A DNA stretch of 64,000 nucleotides from Artocarpus heterophyllus (taxonomy: Eukaryota > Streptophyta > Magnoliopsida > Rosales > Moraceae), in assembly GCA_025403435.1 (NCBI GenBank), contig CM046347.1, forward strand, positions 19,239,507-19,303,506, given 5' to 3'. Under the pieces are notes generated by a model. It saw only the letters and a list, made by a program, of their open reading frames with translations. It did no database searches and was not told the DNA's origin. Positions 48,169 to 59,990 of the stretch are shown one piece after another (position 1 is the first letter of the stretch; the number at the start of each line of letters is the position of its first letter). The position numbers were made by a program, and so were the translations under genes.

Positions 48169-48835
48169 ATGGATAGACATAGAGGAGGAGGTTCAGTTAT
48201 GCGACCACCTTTGCTGGATGGTTCTAACTATGCCTATTGGAAGGCACAAATAAGGGCTTTCCTAGCTATGTTAAAGAACAAGTATGGAGAAGTGTTGAGC
48301 TAGGATGGTCACCACTGACAATAGATATAGATGGTATGTTTGGTCCTAAGAAAACAAAAGACTAGAGTGGAATAAAGTCTAATTTGGTCACCTAGAATGC
48401 AAAAGGTTTGAATGCTATCTTTAATGTTGTCGATGCTAACCAGTTAAAGTTTATCTCAGAATATATAGAGGCAAAAATAGCCTGGAAGAAACTTGAAGTG
48501 GCTCATAAAGGAACAACAGGATTTAAACACTCTAACTTGCAAATGCTAGCCACTTAGTTCAACGAAATTCTGACAAAAAAGATGAGAAATTTGTAGAATT
48601 CTATTCTAGACTCTATGACATTATCAACACCTCATTCGCCTTAAGGGAAGTATTCTCAGACACTAAGATTACGCATAAGATCCTGAGATCTCTACCTAAG
48701 AGATTTAACATTAAAGTAACCACTATTGAAGAATATAATGATCTAGATTCTATGATTGTTGAAGAACTTTTGCGTTTATTAAAAACCTATGAAATGAAAC
48801 TGAAAAACAAGAAGAGAGAAAGATCATGAAGAAGT
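48169..48835 (+). pseudogene. SIRE-like gag, N-terminal and central part
   Basis: ATGGATAGACATAGAGG opens MDRHRGGGSVMRPPLLDGSN, then YAYWKAQIRAFL, the usual N-terminus of copia gag. After stops the same type of text resumes: NAKGLNAIFNVVDANQLKFI, AWKKLEVAHKGTTGFKHSNL, FALREVFSDTKITHKILRSL and VTTIEEYNDLDSMIVEELL. The order matches the UBN2 gag family. Stops occur near 48301 and 48557, with frame changes between. The coding sequence is cut at 48908 by an LTR insertion and resumes at 57315. It would form the particle shell; it is now dead. Confidence 0.85.
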
Positions 48836-50098
48836 TCTAGAAGGTGACCTCACGAACGAGAAAATGTCACTGTTAACATAGAAGTTCCAAAGATTCTAGA
48901 GGGACAACTGTTGACATGTATGCCCTAAGGAGTAAAATATTGTAATATATTTTTAGAGACATTTTATTAATAAAGAATTTATTTGTTATTCATATAACAA
49001 ATGTTGTCCTCTTTATGTTCATATTTGTTAAATGTATGTTAAGCAAACAAAAGTCTGAGATTGTTGATCTAAACCTTTAAGAATTAGGCATATGATGGAC
49101 AGATTATGCAGAAGACATGATTCTAAAGGTGATGGTCTAAATCATAAGATCCGCAATCGAGGGAATAAAGTCGGGCACTTTATTTATACTAAGATTGTTA
49201 TGTTGTCTACGTCCCTGATTGAAGATGGTTTGTCTTAGCCATCGGAGTTGGACTCTACAAGTAGAAACATTGTTACATTGTCATAGGTGACGATGTATTG
49301 GATCAAGACATAAAGTGGAATTGATTTAGATTAATAATTCCATCTGTGCAAATCAATTCAATTTGGACAATCATATGTGTTGTATCTTAATCCTGAAATG
49401 GCTAATGGACTCGTTATTTTGACTTATGCCTTTTGATGTACCAAAGGGTGACATCCTGACTTTGTGATGGTGCGCATACTGGTATGTTAGAGACATGACT
49501 CTAGATAGCGTAGACTTGCTATTCAAAGATATGCAACCCATAGCTCCATTAGTGGAGTCAATGACATTCCCTTATATGTATTATCCTATAATTAGAAAAC
49601 TAGAGTACTTAACCATTTGGATACATAGGTGCAACCGAATGGTATACTATCCTTGGATGGTAAGTTTTTTGATGGTGAAATAACGGGATGTAAGATAAAA
49701 ATAATCAGAAAGGTAAGATGAAATTTATTCTTAAGTTGATTATGAATATCCTATAAGGATATGACGCATTATGATATATTATGGACACTTACCTAATTTA
49801 GGCTTCGTAATTTTATATAGTTCGAGAATGCAGATCTAAGCCTTTAGTGGAGTAGCATTAGAGTTGATAATTATAAAATGTATATTTGGGATATTATATT
49901 TTATAATTTTCAGAGCTTGAACTATATAGGTTTATTAGGTCCTCTTTGTTAGCTCATAATAAATCTTATAATGATACAACGTACTTTTCTAATAAATTGG
50001 TAACTTATATTAAATTATTAGATTGGCTGAAATTCAATAGGATCAGATAATTCATGTTTGTTTATCTGTTGAATTAATTTTGAAAATTAATTCAAGAT

Positions 50099-50448
50099 TA
50101 TTATGAAATAAAGCAAAGTATAACAAAAGACTAAAGAGAACAATAGAGAAAGACAAGAGAAAATTGGAAACAAAACAACTTTCTATACTTTTACTTGTGA
50201 GGGATAAAACTTATAAGCTTAGTACAACTAGTATTTATAGGCCAAGTCATCATACTAGAGGTAATGGTAATAGACATAACTTATATAGGTTTCATATACA
50301 ATTAAAGGAGACATAATGCACAATATTATGAGGGATTTAATGGGGTGATAATGTGGTTTAAATGTGAATTATAAATTTGTAATAAAATGTTTGCATATAA
50401 CTCAAGAAATACCAAGAGGTGGCATCCACACATACTCGATTCACAACA
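50099..50448 (-). repeat. 3' LTR of copia element B (350 bp)
   Basis: On the minus strand it starts TGTTGTGAATCG and ends TTTCATAATA, so the ends are TG...TA rather than TG...CA. The target duplication fixes both ends. Confidence 0.94.
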
Positions 50449-50459
50449 CTCCCCCTTGG
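50449..50459 (-). other. Polypurine tract of copia element B
   Basis: The minus strand reads CCAAGGGGGAG directly before TGTTGTG. Confidence 0.85.
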
Positions 50460-50684
50460 ATGTCCACCATACAAATAATATGCCTCATTAAAAGCCTTAC
50501 TAAGAAAAAACCCAATGGGAAAAAATCTTAGTGAAGGAAAAAAGAGTACATAATTATTGTATGTTATGCATTTAGGATTGCCTCATTAAAAACCTTGCCA
50601 GGAAAACCCAATGGGACAAAAACCTAGGCTAAGGGAAAAAGAGCACAATATGCAGTGTCTCCCCCTCATGTCAACATCTCTTTT

Positions 50685-53600
50685 TCAAAGATCTCTAAGT
50701 CGACGCATACCAATTTTGGGTACCAACTTCTCAAATGTTGTTGTAGGAAGTGCCTTTGTAAACAAATCTGCCAAGTTGTCACTGGAGCGAATTTGATGTA
50801 CATCGATCTCTCCCTTTTTTTGAAGCTCGTGCATGAAAAAGAATTTTGGTGAAATGTGCTTTGTTCTGTCTCTTTTTATGTAACCCCTTTTGAGTTGAGC
50901 GATACAGGCTGCATTATTTTCATACAACACAGTTGGACTTTCTTTGTTGAATGAAAGATTACATGTTTCTCTTATATGTTGCACCAGGGATCTTAACCAT
51001 ACACATTCTCAACTTGCCTCGTGAATTGCCAATAGCTTAGCATGATTCGAAGAAGTGACAGTTAAGGTTTGTTTTGTTGAACGCCACGAGATAGCTGTAC
51101 CACCATATGTAAACAAATGACCTGTTTGTGATCGTGCTTTATGTGGATCAGACAAATATCCTACATCCGTATATCCAATCAATTTCGACTTGGAATCCTG
51201 TGTATAATACAGACCCATATCTATTGTACCACGAAGATAACGAAGTATTTGTTTGACACCATTCCAATGTCTTCGAGTTGGTGAAGAACTATATCTCGCT
51301 AGTAAGCTAACAAAAAATGATATGTCAGGTCTTGTGCACTTAGCAAGATACATTAATGCACCAATAGCACTAAGATATGGTACTTCTGGACCTAGAATTT
51401 CTTCATCATCATCTCGAGGATGAAAAGGATCCTTTTTCACATTAAGGGATCGTACAACCATGGGAGAACTCATTGGATGGGATTTATCCATATTAAAACG
51501 CTTTAATACCTTTTCAATATATGTTGACTGATGAACAAAAATCCCTTTTGATAAATGCTCGATCTACAAGCTGAGATAGAATTTTGTTTTTCCTAAGTCC
51601 TTCTTTTCAAATTCATTTTTCAAATATGTTATCGTATCTGTAAGCTCTTCATGAGTCCCAATGATATTCAAATCGTCAACATAAACTGCAATAATAGCAA
51701 ATCCAGACTTATACCTTTTAATAAAAACACATGGACAAATTGGATTGTTAATATATCCTTCTTTCGAAAGGTATTTACTGAGACAATTATACCACATACG
51801 TCCAGATTGCTTTAATTCATACAAAGATCTTTGTAATTTAATTGAATACATTTCCCAAGGTTTTGAATTGCATGTTTCTGGCATTTTTAGGCCTTTAGGG
51901 ACTTTCATATAAATGTCACTATCAAGTGACCCATACAGATAGGCCGTTACAACATCCATTAGACGCATGTGAAGTGCTTCTGAAACTGCCAGGCCAATAA
52001 AAAATCTAAATGTAATTGCATCCACCACTGGTGAATATGTCTCATCATAATCAATACCAAGTCTTTGCGAAAAGCCTTATGCTACAAGTCGTGCTTTATA
52101 TCTGACAACTTTATTTTTTTTATTACGCTTTCGTACAAATACCCACTTGTAGCCTACAGGTTTTACACCTTCAGGTGTTCAGACAACAGGCCCAAAAACT
52201 TGATGTTTTTCAAGTGAACTTAATTCTACCTGGATTGCGTCTTTCCATTTTGGCCAATCATTTCTACGCTGACATTCTTCAACAGACTTTGGTTCAAGAT
52301 CCTCGTTTTCTTCTGTAATATCAAGAGCTATTGCATATGCAAATATGTTGTCGACAACAATTTCCTTTCGGTTCCATCTCTTTCCTGAAGTGACATAGCT
52401 TATTGAGATCTCTTCATTAACATTTTTTTCAAATACTTGAACCTCTTTTGGGGTTAATTCTTCAGCTATGTCAACTGTTTTTATACTGGGCTCTTCAAGA
52501 ACATTAATAACATTGGAAATGCCAACTTGCTTATTATTTAGCTCCTTTTTCTTTCTTGGATTTTTATCCTTAGAACCGATGGGTCTGCCATGCTTCTGGC
52601 ATGCCTTAGATTCATTTGTTACCATATTAATATTTTTTTTGGTAGGAAGATAAATTCGAATAGGAGCATTTTCAGCTGGTATATGTGATTTTGTTACTTT
52701 CTTGACATCGGTAAATGCATTTGGTAACTGATTTGCGACCTTTTGTAAATGGATAATTTTTTGAACTTCTAAGTCACATTGATTTGTACGAGGATCAAAG
52801 TGAGATAATGATAATGCATTCCATGGAATTTCTTGGTTTTTCAGATGTTGTTTATCTCCCCCTAATGCTGGGAAAACTGTCTCATCAAATTGATAATCGA
52901 CAAATCGTGCCGTAAAGAGATCACCTGTCAAGGGTTTGAGATATTTAATTATTGATGGGGATTTAAATCCAACATAAATTCCCAGTCTCCTTTGAGGACC
53001 CATCTTAGTACGCTGTGGTGAAGCAATTGGGACATATACTGCACAACCAAAAATTCTCAGATGGAAAATATCTGGCTCTATACCACAAACAAGCAATAAT
53101 GGGGAGTATTTATGATATGTAGTAGGCCTTATGCGAATAAGTGCTGCAGTATGTAATATGGCATATCCCCAAGCAAAGCTAGGCAATTTTGTTCTCATAA
53201 GTAAAGGCCTAACAATTAATTTCAACCTTTTAATAAAGGACTCTGCTAATCCATTTTGAGTGTGCACATGAGCAATAGAATGCTCAACAGTAATCCCAAT
53301 TGACATGTAGTAATCATTAAAGGCTTGGGATGTAAATTCTCCTGCATTATCCAGACGAATTTTCTTGATTGTATAATCTGGGAATTGTGCTCGTAATCGG
53401 ATTATTTGAGCAAGGAGTCTCGCAAATGCAACATTGCGAGTAGATAATAAGCAAACATGTGACCAACGTGTTGATGCATCTATTAAGACCATAAAATACT
53501 GAAATGGTCCACATGATGGAATAATAGGCCCACATATATCTCCTTGAATTCGTTCTAAAAATGTAGGAGATTCAATTGTAACTTTCATTGAGGATGGCCT

Positions 53601-54221
53601 TATAATTAGTTTTCCTTGAAAACAAGCAGCACATGAAAAATCTTTGGACAAAAGAATCTTTTGGTTCTTTAAAGGATGTCCATTTGAATTTTCTATAATC
53701 CTTCGCATCATTATTGAACCCGGATGACCTAAACGGTTGTGCCAAACAATAAAATTCCTTGAATCTTTGGATTCTTCGTTCATCATCACATAGGATTCAA
53801 TTGGATTTATAAATGTATAATATAATCCAGAAGAGTATGCTGGTAGCTTTTCCAATATTTGTTTCCTTCCTGAGACATTAGACGTAATATAAAGATATTC
53901 AACGTCTCTTTCATTTGTTGTCTCAATATGATAACTATTACGACGTATATCTTTAAAAGTTAGTAGATTTCTTTTTGATCTACTAGAATACATAGCATCG
54001 TTAATCATAAACTTTGTGCCATCAGGTAATAATATATTGGCACTACCAAAGCCCTCAATAAGATTTGCAACACCAGAGATTGTACTAACATTAGCTTCAG
54101 CTAATATAAGATTGGAAAAATATTTTTTATCTTTGAGAAGAGTGTGTGTTGTTCCACTGTCCACTAGGCAAAAGGCATCATCATTAACTTTAATACCGGT
54201 GGAATGATTTTTGAAATCCAT
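50685..54221 (-). pseudogene. Copia B pol: protease, integrase, RT, RNase H in one frame with four stops
   Basis: A single frame of 1179 codons runs from 54221 to 50685. Protease has LVDSGTTHTLL (near residue 20). The pre-integrase zinc domain has WHNRLGHPGS and CAACFQGK. The integrase core has Asp in GDICGP, Asp in RLDNAGEF and Glu in NGLAESFIKR, so all three catalytic residues are kept. RT has MDVVTAYLYGSLD and the active site YVDD. RNase H has GYTDVGYL, but Lys replaces the catalytic Glu in SNHAKLLAI (51036-51038), and Asn replaces Asp in YENNAACI (50916-50918). Stops are at 52179-52181, 52077-52079, 51564-51566 and 51009-51011. Each sits where the family has Arg or Gln. The Met at 54221 may be the true pol start or follow a gag readthrough. 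Confidence 0.93.
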
Positions 54222-54344
54222 GTCTCTTCATGAAAAATAAAACAAAGAGATAAGAAAATAATATACTAAACACAATCCTTTTTGTATAAGAAAATATATG
54301 GAGATTACAAATCATAATAAAATCACACCGAAATTACAATCAAA

Positions 54345-55420
54345 CTAAAATAAAAAAAATCGAAACATATTAAAAATTATGGTCACACCGGGAAAAAAAA
54401 AAAAAACAACGGGATAGATTGGTGGGAGAATATCTTTTAAAGCCATATTGATGTTTCCCTCGGTAATTAAATTCTCAAAATTTCCATCATGATTCTCAAA
54501 GAAATCTGCAACGTCCAAGTGTGTAAAATCTGTGGGATCATGGCGTTCAGTAAAGTTTGTCTCAACAAAGTTTGCCTTTGCACATTTTTCTTTCTGCTTT
54601 AAGGAAGCTTGGTAAAGATCAACAAAATGTTTAAACGTGCGACATGTACGTCTCCAATGTCCTTTCATGCCACATCTATGGCAAGTATCTTCATTGTTCT
54701 TAGGGGCTTTATTTTGAAAACCCTTTTCTTCTTGTTTCTCCTCATTCTTCTCCCATTTTTGATGGTGAGATGCAACTTTCTTGATATTTGAGGAGTTTTG
54801 GTTATAGTAACCACGACCACGACCACGTTCATGACCACGACCTCGACCGCGACCATGTCCACATCCACGTCCACGTCCACCATGCCGACCATGCCCAGGA
54901 TCTTCAACATATGCCGCATTCGCTTCAGGGAATGACATTGATCCAGTTGGGCGAGATTGAAGATTTTTCATCATCAGTTCATTATTTTGTTCAGCAACAA
55001 GAAGACATGATATTAATTCAGAATATTTCTTAAAGCCTCGCTCTCGATATTGCTGTTGCAAAAGCACATTAGAGGCATGAAAAGTGGCATATGTTTTTTC
55101 TAACATGTCTTCATCAGTAACACTCTCTCCGCATAATTTAATTGAGAAGTAATTTTAAACATTGCTGAATTATACTCGCTCACAGTTTTAAAATCTTGTA
55201 GTCGTAGGTGCATCCAATTATAGCGAGCTTTAGGAAGAATTATAGTCTTCTGATGGTCATACCTTTCCTTTAAATTATTCCAAAGGACATATGGATCTTT
55301 CACCATCAAATATTCAGTTTTCAATCCTTCATGGAGATGATGATAAAGGAATATCATTACCTTTACGCGATCCTGTGAGGATACGTCATTCCCTTCTTTT
55401 ATTGTATTACCAAGATTCAT
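54345..55420 (-). pseudogene. Copia B gag with RNA-binding Gly-Arg region and zinc knuckle, one frameshift
   Basis: The first piece (55420-55100) has VKVMIFLYHHLHEGLKTEYL, LWNNLKERYDHQ and WMHLRLQDFKTVSEYNSAMF, the UBN2 capsid core. A one-base shift at about 55140, in a run of A, moves the reading to the second piece (55106-54345): MLEKTYATFHASNVLLQQQY, FKKYSELISCLLVAEQNNEL, a Gly-Arg-His-rich stretch at about 54900-54800, and the CCHC knuckle CHRCGMKGHWRRTC. Upstream gag before 55420 is also present but has no clear Met; a Met-Ser-type start near 55515 is possible. An AT-rich gap of about 120 bp separates gag from pol. Confidence 0.88.
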
Positions 55421-55993
55421 AGCATCAAGGTGGATCTCAGCATCAAGAGTCTATGCCAAATAATTATTGCCAGAAATATCAAGAGCAACGGACTCTAGCT
55501 TTGTAAGAGTCGACATTGTGCGAACTAGTATACGATAAAATAAAGTCAATGAGAATTACAATAATTTATTCTTAATTAATTAACAAAAGTACAAAAATTT
55601 ACAATATGAGAATACCAAATATCATGCACGTGCATAGAAAATAAAAAATATTGTAATAAAATTTTCATTGAAAATCATGTCATTAAAACTAATTGAAAAA
55701 AAAAGCATATTAATGATAAAAGAAAACTTATACAATAAATTCATTTTTTTATTATATAGTTATTGATGATAAAAGAAATAATTTGTTAATGTAATAAAAT
55801 GGAATTAATAATATAACAATTAATTATAACAAAGATGGATTTTACAACTACTAACCTAAAAGTAAATGTAATACATCAAATAGTTAACACTACACACATG
55901 TATAATATATCAACAACGTGATGGATGGTTAAATTGCTAGAATTAATTTTACAGGAGAAAAAAAATTAATGAAATGATCAAAAGTCAACAGAA

Positions 55994-56083
55994 ATACCAA
56001 TCTCAAAGGAGTGTGCAATTGATATAAAGCTATATTCAATACCAATCTCAAAGGAGTGTGCAATTGATATAAAGCTATATTCA
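55994..56083. repeat. Perfect 45-bp tandem duplication in the copia B leader
   Basis: The unit beginning ataccaatctcaaagg and ending ctatattca occurs twice without a difference. It lies between the primer site and gag, in untranslated leader. Confidence 0.92.
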
Positions 56084-56237
56084 ATAATAGATAAAGTAGA
56101 CATGTCCTTAGAATTGTAAGAGAGAATGGCTATACTACATAAACATCAGTGAAGATATATGCACAATATATCTTTCAAAACGAGAAGTGAATGAACCAAA
56201 GAGCAATCAACACTTGTAAAAGCTCACAGACAAGAGA

Positions 56238-56252
56238 CTCGTGCTGATAACT
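56238..56252 (-). other. Primer binding site of copia element B
   Basis: The minus strand reads AGTTATCAGCACGAG right after the 5' LTR. This TTATCAGCACG form is used by several plant copia elements that prime from an internal part of tRNA-Met. Confidence 0.75.
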
Positions 56253-56602
56253 TATTATGAAATAAAGCAAAGTATAACAAAACACTAAAGAGAACAATAG
56301 AGAAGGACAAGAGAAAATTGGAGACAAAACAACTTTCTATACTTTTACTTGTGAAGGATAAAACTTACAAGCTTAGTATAATTACTATTTATAGGCCAAG
56401 TCATCATACTAGAGGTAACGGTAATAGACATAACTTACATAGGTTTCATATACAATTAAAGGAGACATAATGCACAATATTGAGAGGGATTTAATGGGGT
56501 GATAATGTGGTTTAAATGTGAATTATAAATTTGTAATAAAATTTTTGCATATAACTCATGGAATACCAAGAGGTAGCATCCACACATGATTGATTCACAA
56601 CA
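56253..56602 (-). repeat. 5' LTR of copia element B (350 bp)
   Basis: It matches the other 350-bp LTR with only a handful of visible differences and has the same TG...TA ends. A TATA-like TATAAATAGTAATT lies within it (minus strand, about 56382-56395). Confidence 0.94.
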
Positions 56603-57315
56603 AAGATAAACTTGTTGAATAATCGAGAATATTTATTTTCTTAGAGATTATCTAGATATGATTGTTTTAATCATATAACTTCTTTATTGGGTTATTTGAA
56701 TTAAAATTAAGGCTTTATCAAAAGAATCTTGGGTGGAAAATAAAAAATTCTCAAGGATCATATTATCGTAAGTTCAGCTAGCCGCTCAATTAGTTCGACT
56801 TGCCGATTTAATGATCATTTGATCACATGTTTTTTACACGATTTTATAAGAAGTTGATATAGATTCAAATTTTTGAGGCCTTATCTAATAATGAACAACC
56901 TTGGGACGACCTCCACAAATTGGAAGTGAGTTTTCTGAGTTATTTAGATCAGTTGTGAACTTAAGAGTGAGTCTTATAGTGTTAGATACTCTAAAACTCC
57001 CAGAGAGCTCTTTTTCACAATCACGAACCTTTGCCTTGGGTCTTCTCAATTGGTTAGAAGGAGAGTCACTGGTAGAAGAGCTGTACAATATGTGCCCACA
57101 CACACTCTAATCTTAGATAGAGAACAGTAAAGAAGACCAATTAGTTGAGGCTCTTTTGGAATGTTCTTCTCTTCATATATTGCAGAAGCTCTTCAACACA
57201 TGAAGGTTAGTAAGATTTGATTAATTTATGTATATAGTATGTCAAACTTATGTTTTGAAGAATAATCTGATTCAAAATTTAAAAATTCCGCTGCTTACTT
57301 ATTTTTTCAACAAAC

Positions 57316-58690
57316 ATGCCCATCGGAACAGTTAGAGATTCTTGGAAACATAGAAATGGAGCCAAGGTAACAAGAATCGTTTCAACAGCAACAAAGAAAG
57401 GAACACTAAAAACAAAAAGGGGATTAAGTGTAACAATTGTGAAGGCTATGGTCATGTCATTATTAACTGTGCCAACACTAAAACTTAAAGAAAAAAAGCA
57501 GCAACCGAGACATGACAGCTACTTAGAGTGATGAAGAAGATGAAAGCCTTGAAGAAGAAGATAAGGTAGTATGTAACTTTATTGCCTTTACGGGTTTCAC
57601 TAACTTTACTATGTGTGATTCGAAAAAGGAAGGTAATCACAATCCTGAGGAACTCCAAGATGCTTATGACAGTCTATATGCCTCATGGGAGAAAATGGTA
57701 GGAAAAAATCAAGTTTTGAAGAAAAGATTTTAAATCTACAACTCGAAAAAAAAGTATTGGGATCTGGTTATGATTCATTGAAGAAACAGTTGGATAAAGC
57801 CACAAAAAAACTCCAGACTGTTACCACATAGCTAACTAGATCTAGAGAGGTAGTAAAAATATTTACCATTGGTGCTACTTAGCTCAATAAAGTGTGTAGC
57901 CTTAGAAGGCCAAACAACAAGAAGCACGACCTTGGCTGTACCAAAGAAACTTTAGTGCTAATCAATGGAAAACAGTGTTTGTCAAGGCGGGTCTGTCATA
58001 GACAGGCAAGGATAAAGAAGAGCAACTGTTGAAAATATTACACAAATAGAAGAAAATGAAAACATTTTAGAAATCACGGACACAATCTGCTCCACCATAA
58101 CCTTGTGCCTATGCTTGCCAAACACCTCGAGTGAAGATACAAGTAAGTGATATAGGCAAAAAAATCTAGAAAAATACTGGTTTGTCATCACTGTGGTATT
58201 CGAAGTCACATACGACCTAATTGTTTAAACTCATTCAGTTGATATATGAAAATAAGGTTTTAGAACTTGTTAAGAAAAGAAGTCACGTCAAAACTACAAA
58301 ACATGTTGGTAAAAGTAAAAGGATTTGGGTAAAAAAAGATGACTTGAAATGTTGTGATTCATTAGTCTTTCTTAAAGCTTTCACTTCTAAAAATTGGTAC
58401 TTTGACAATGATTGTTCTAAACATATGACAGGAAAAAGGAGGTTGTTCAAAGCATTCAAACCTATCTCAGGAAGAACAGTCGCATTTGGTGATGGCAAGA
58501 AGGGAAAAATTGTTGGGAAAGGTGCAATAGAAGTCATAGGGTTTCCTAAGTTAAAGAATGTACTTCTAGTGGACAGCCTGATAGCAAACTTGATAAGTAT
58601 AAGTCAAATCTACAATGACAAGCTCCAAGTACTATTCACTCAGGATGGTGTCAAGTCTTGGACAAAGACAGACATTGTGTTCTGACAGGG
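57316..58690 (+). pseudogene. SIRE-like gag C-terminus and protease region
   Basis: After the insertion, gag resumes with a CCHC zinc knuckle, CNNCEGYGHVIINC (57427-57470). Then comes text like ATET...SDEEDE and TGFTNFTMC (57590-57615), and a long stretch with coiled-coil-like Lys/Glu content. A better kept frame (58221-58685) contains WYFDNDCSKHMTG, where copia proteases have WYLDSGCSRHMTG. The catalytic Asp remains, but the Ser-Gly after it is Asn-Asp, so protease is inactive. VAFGDGKKGKIVGKG and NLISISQIYN are standard for this domain. Multiple stops precede 58221. Confidence 0.82.
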
Positions 58691-59990
58691 CGAAGGTCTC
58701 ACGACAACTACTATTATTAGAACAGTCCCTATATAGCTTCTCTAGTACTATAGAGCCAATGGAAACTAGGGCATACAAATTACAATGACTTGTAAAAGTT
58801 AACCCGACTTGAAGGAGCTAGGGGAATTCCCAAATTTGGAAGAAAACCTAAGGGAATTTGTAGGGCATGCCAAATGAGAAACAAATCAAGAGCCCACACA
58901 AGGCGGCTCAGCACCTTGCCACTACAGAGATATTATAACTACTTCATATGGACCTAATGGGTCCAATAACCACTGAAAGTGTTGTATGTAAAAAGAATAT
59001 TTTTGTATATATCGATGACTTTTCTTGCTTTACATGGCTAGATTTTTTTAAAGAAAAGTTTGACACATCTGACTGTTTCAAAAATCTATGTAAAATTAGT
59101 GAATGAAAGGAATTAAAAAATAGTCAAAATTGCTAGAATTCGAACTGATCATGGCAAAAAAATTTAGAATTCTAACTTTCTTGATTTTTGTTATATTCAT
59201 GGGATTTCTTATAAATTTTCTGCTCCTAAGACCCCTGAGCAAGATGGAATAGCAGAGAGGAAAAATGGTCACTTGTAGAAATTGGCGAGAGTGACGTTGA
59301 ACAATAAATGACTCATAAAGAGACCTTGGGCAGAGGCCGTTAACACAGCTTGTTACATAATCAACTGTGTATACATTTGGCCAAGTACAAGGTAGACTCC
59401 CTACGAGATCTGGAAGGGCAAAAAGCCTAACTTGTGCTATTTTCATGTGTTTGGAAGTAAGTGCTACATTTTGAACGATCACGAGCAATTGGGAAAATTC
59501 GATCCCAAAAGTGACGAAGGAGTATTTATTGGATACTTACAAAATAGCAAAGCCTACAGAATTTACAACACGACAACTCAGTCCATCATGGAAATAATAA
59601 ATGTGGTAATAGATGATATTGATAACTTCTCAAAATACTCATAGGAGGAAGAAATACAGGATCTACTTGAACAGAAAACACCAGAGGAGGTCTCAAAAAG
59701 TACAGGAGGTTTAGGTGAGGATTCAAAAGAAACAGTGGCTAAACCCATGTTAACAAAACCAATGAGAAAGCCCATACTTACACCTGAGTCTAAACAACGG
59801 CCTATGCAGACGAGACCATCATCAAGAGTAACCAAGGCACACCCCATAAAAGAGGCATTTGTGGAATTAGATGATGGAATGATCACCAATAGTAGAAGAC
59901 AAAATTAGTAGGCTTATTCGTGCTACGTCTTCGTCATTGAGCCCAAGGATGTCAAGGAATCCCTCTCAGAAGATGCATGGATCAAAGCCA
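58691..59990 (+). pseudogene. SIRE-like integrase remnant
   Basis: Pieces in order are CRACQMRNKSRAHTR-like zinc-domain text (58865-58910), a YIDDFS-like core at about 59010, RTDHGK near 59142 with the second catalytic Asp, and KTPEQDGIAERKNGHL with the Glu near 59235-59280. WAEAVNTACYIINCVYIWPS and the open piece 59432-59644 (CYFHVFGSKCYILNDHEQLG, then FDPKSDEGVFIGY) follow. Stops interrupt almost every 100-200 bases. The enzyme is dead. Confidence 0.82.

Larger units (their letters stand above)
50099..56602 (-). mobile_element. Small Ty1/copia element B, complete with 350-bp LTRs
   Basis: LTRs at 50099-50448 and 56253-56602 are both 350 bp and differ at few positions by eye. A perfect target duplication AAGAT flanks the element (50094-50098 and 56603-56607). 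The internal part on the minus strand has gag, protease, integrase, RT and RNase H. The primer site is of the tRNA-Met half-molecule type. Pol is a single frame apart from nonsense codons, and gag has one frameshift. This is the youngest-looking insertion in the window. Confidence 0.95.
48909..57309 (+). repeat. Solo LTR of the copia A family, itself split by a small copia element
   Basis: It starts TGTTGACATGTATGCCCTAA, the complement of copia A's LTR start, and follows that LTR to 50098, then from 56608 to 57309, ending TTTTTTCA. The two parts sum to about 1.9 kb, close to the 1997 bp of element A. Flanking pentamers ACAAC (48904-48908) and ACAAA (57310-57314) match at four of five. Box remnants at 56775-56805 (TTCGACTTGCCGA) are decayed. 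No element A internal sequence follows, so it is a solo LTR, inserted in SIRE-like gag. Confidence 0.88.

Noticed and set aside
54800..54920. Plus-strand His-Asp repeat peptide
   Set aside because: It is the complement of the Gly-Arg-rich RNA-binding stretch of copia B gag.
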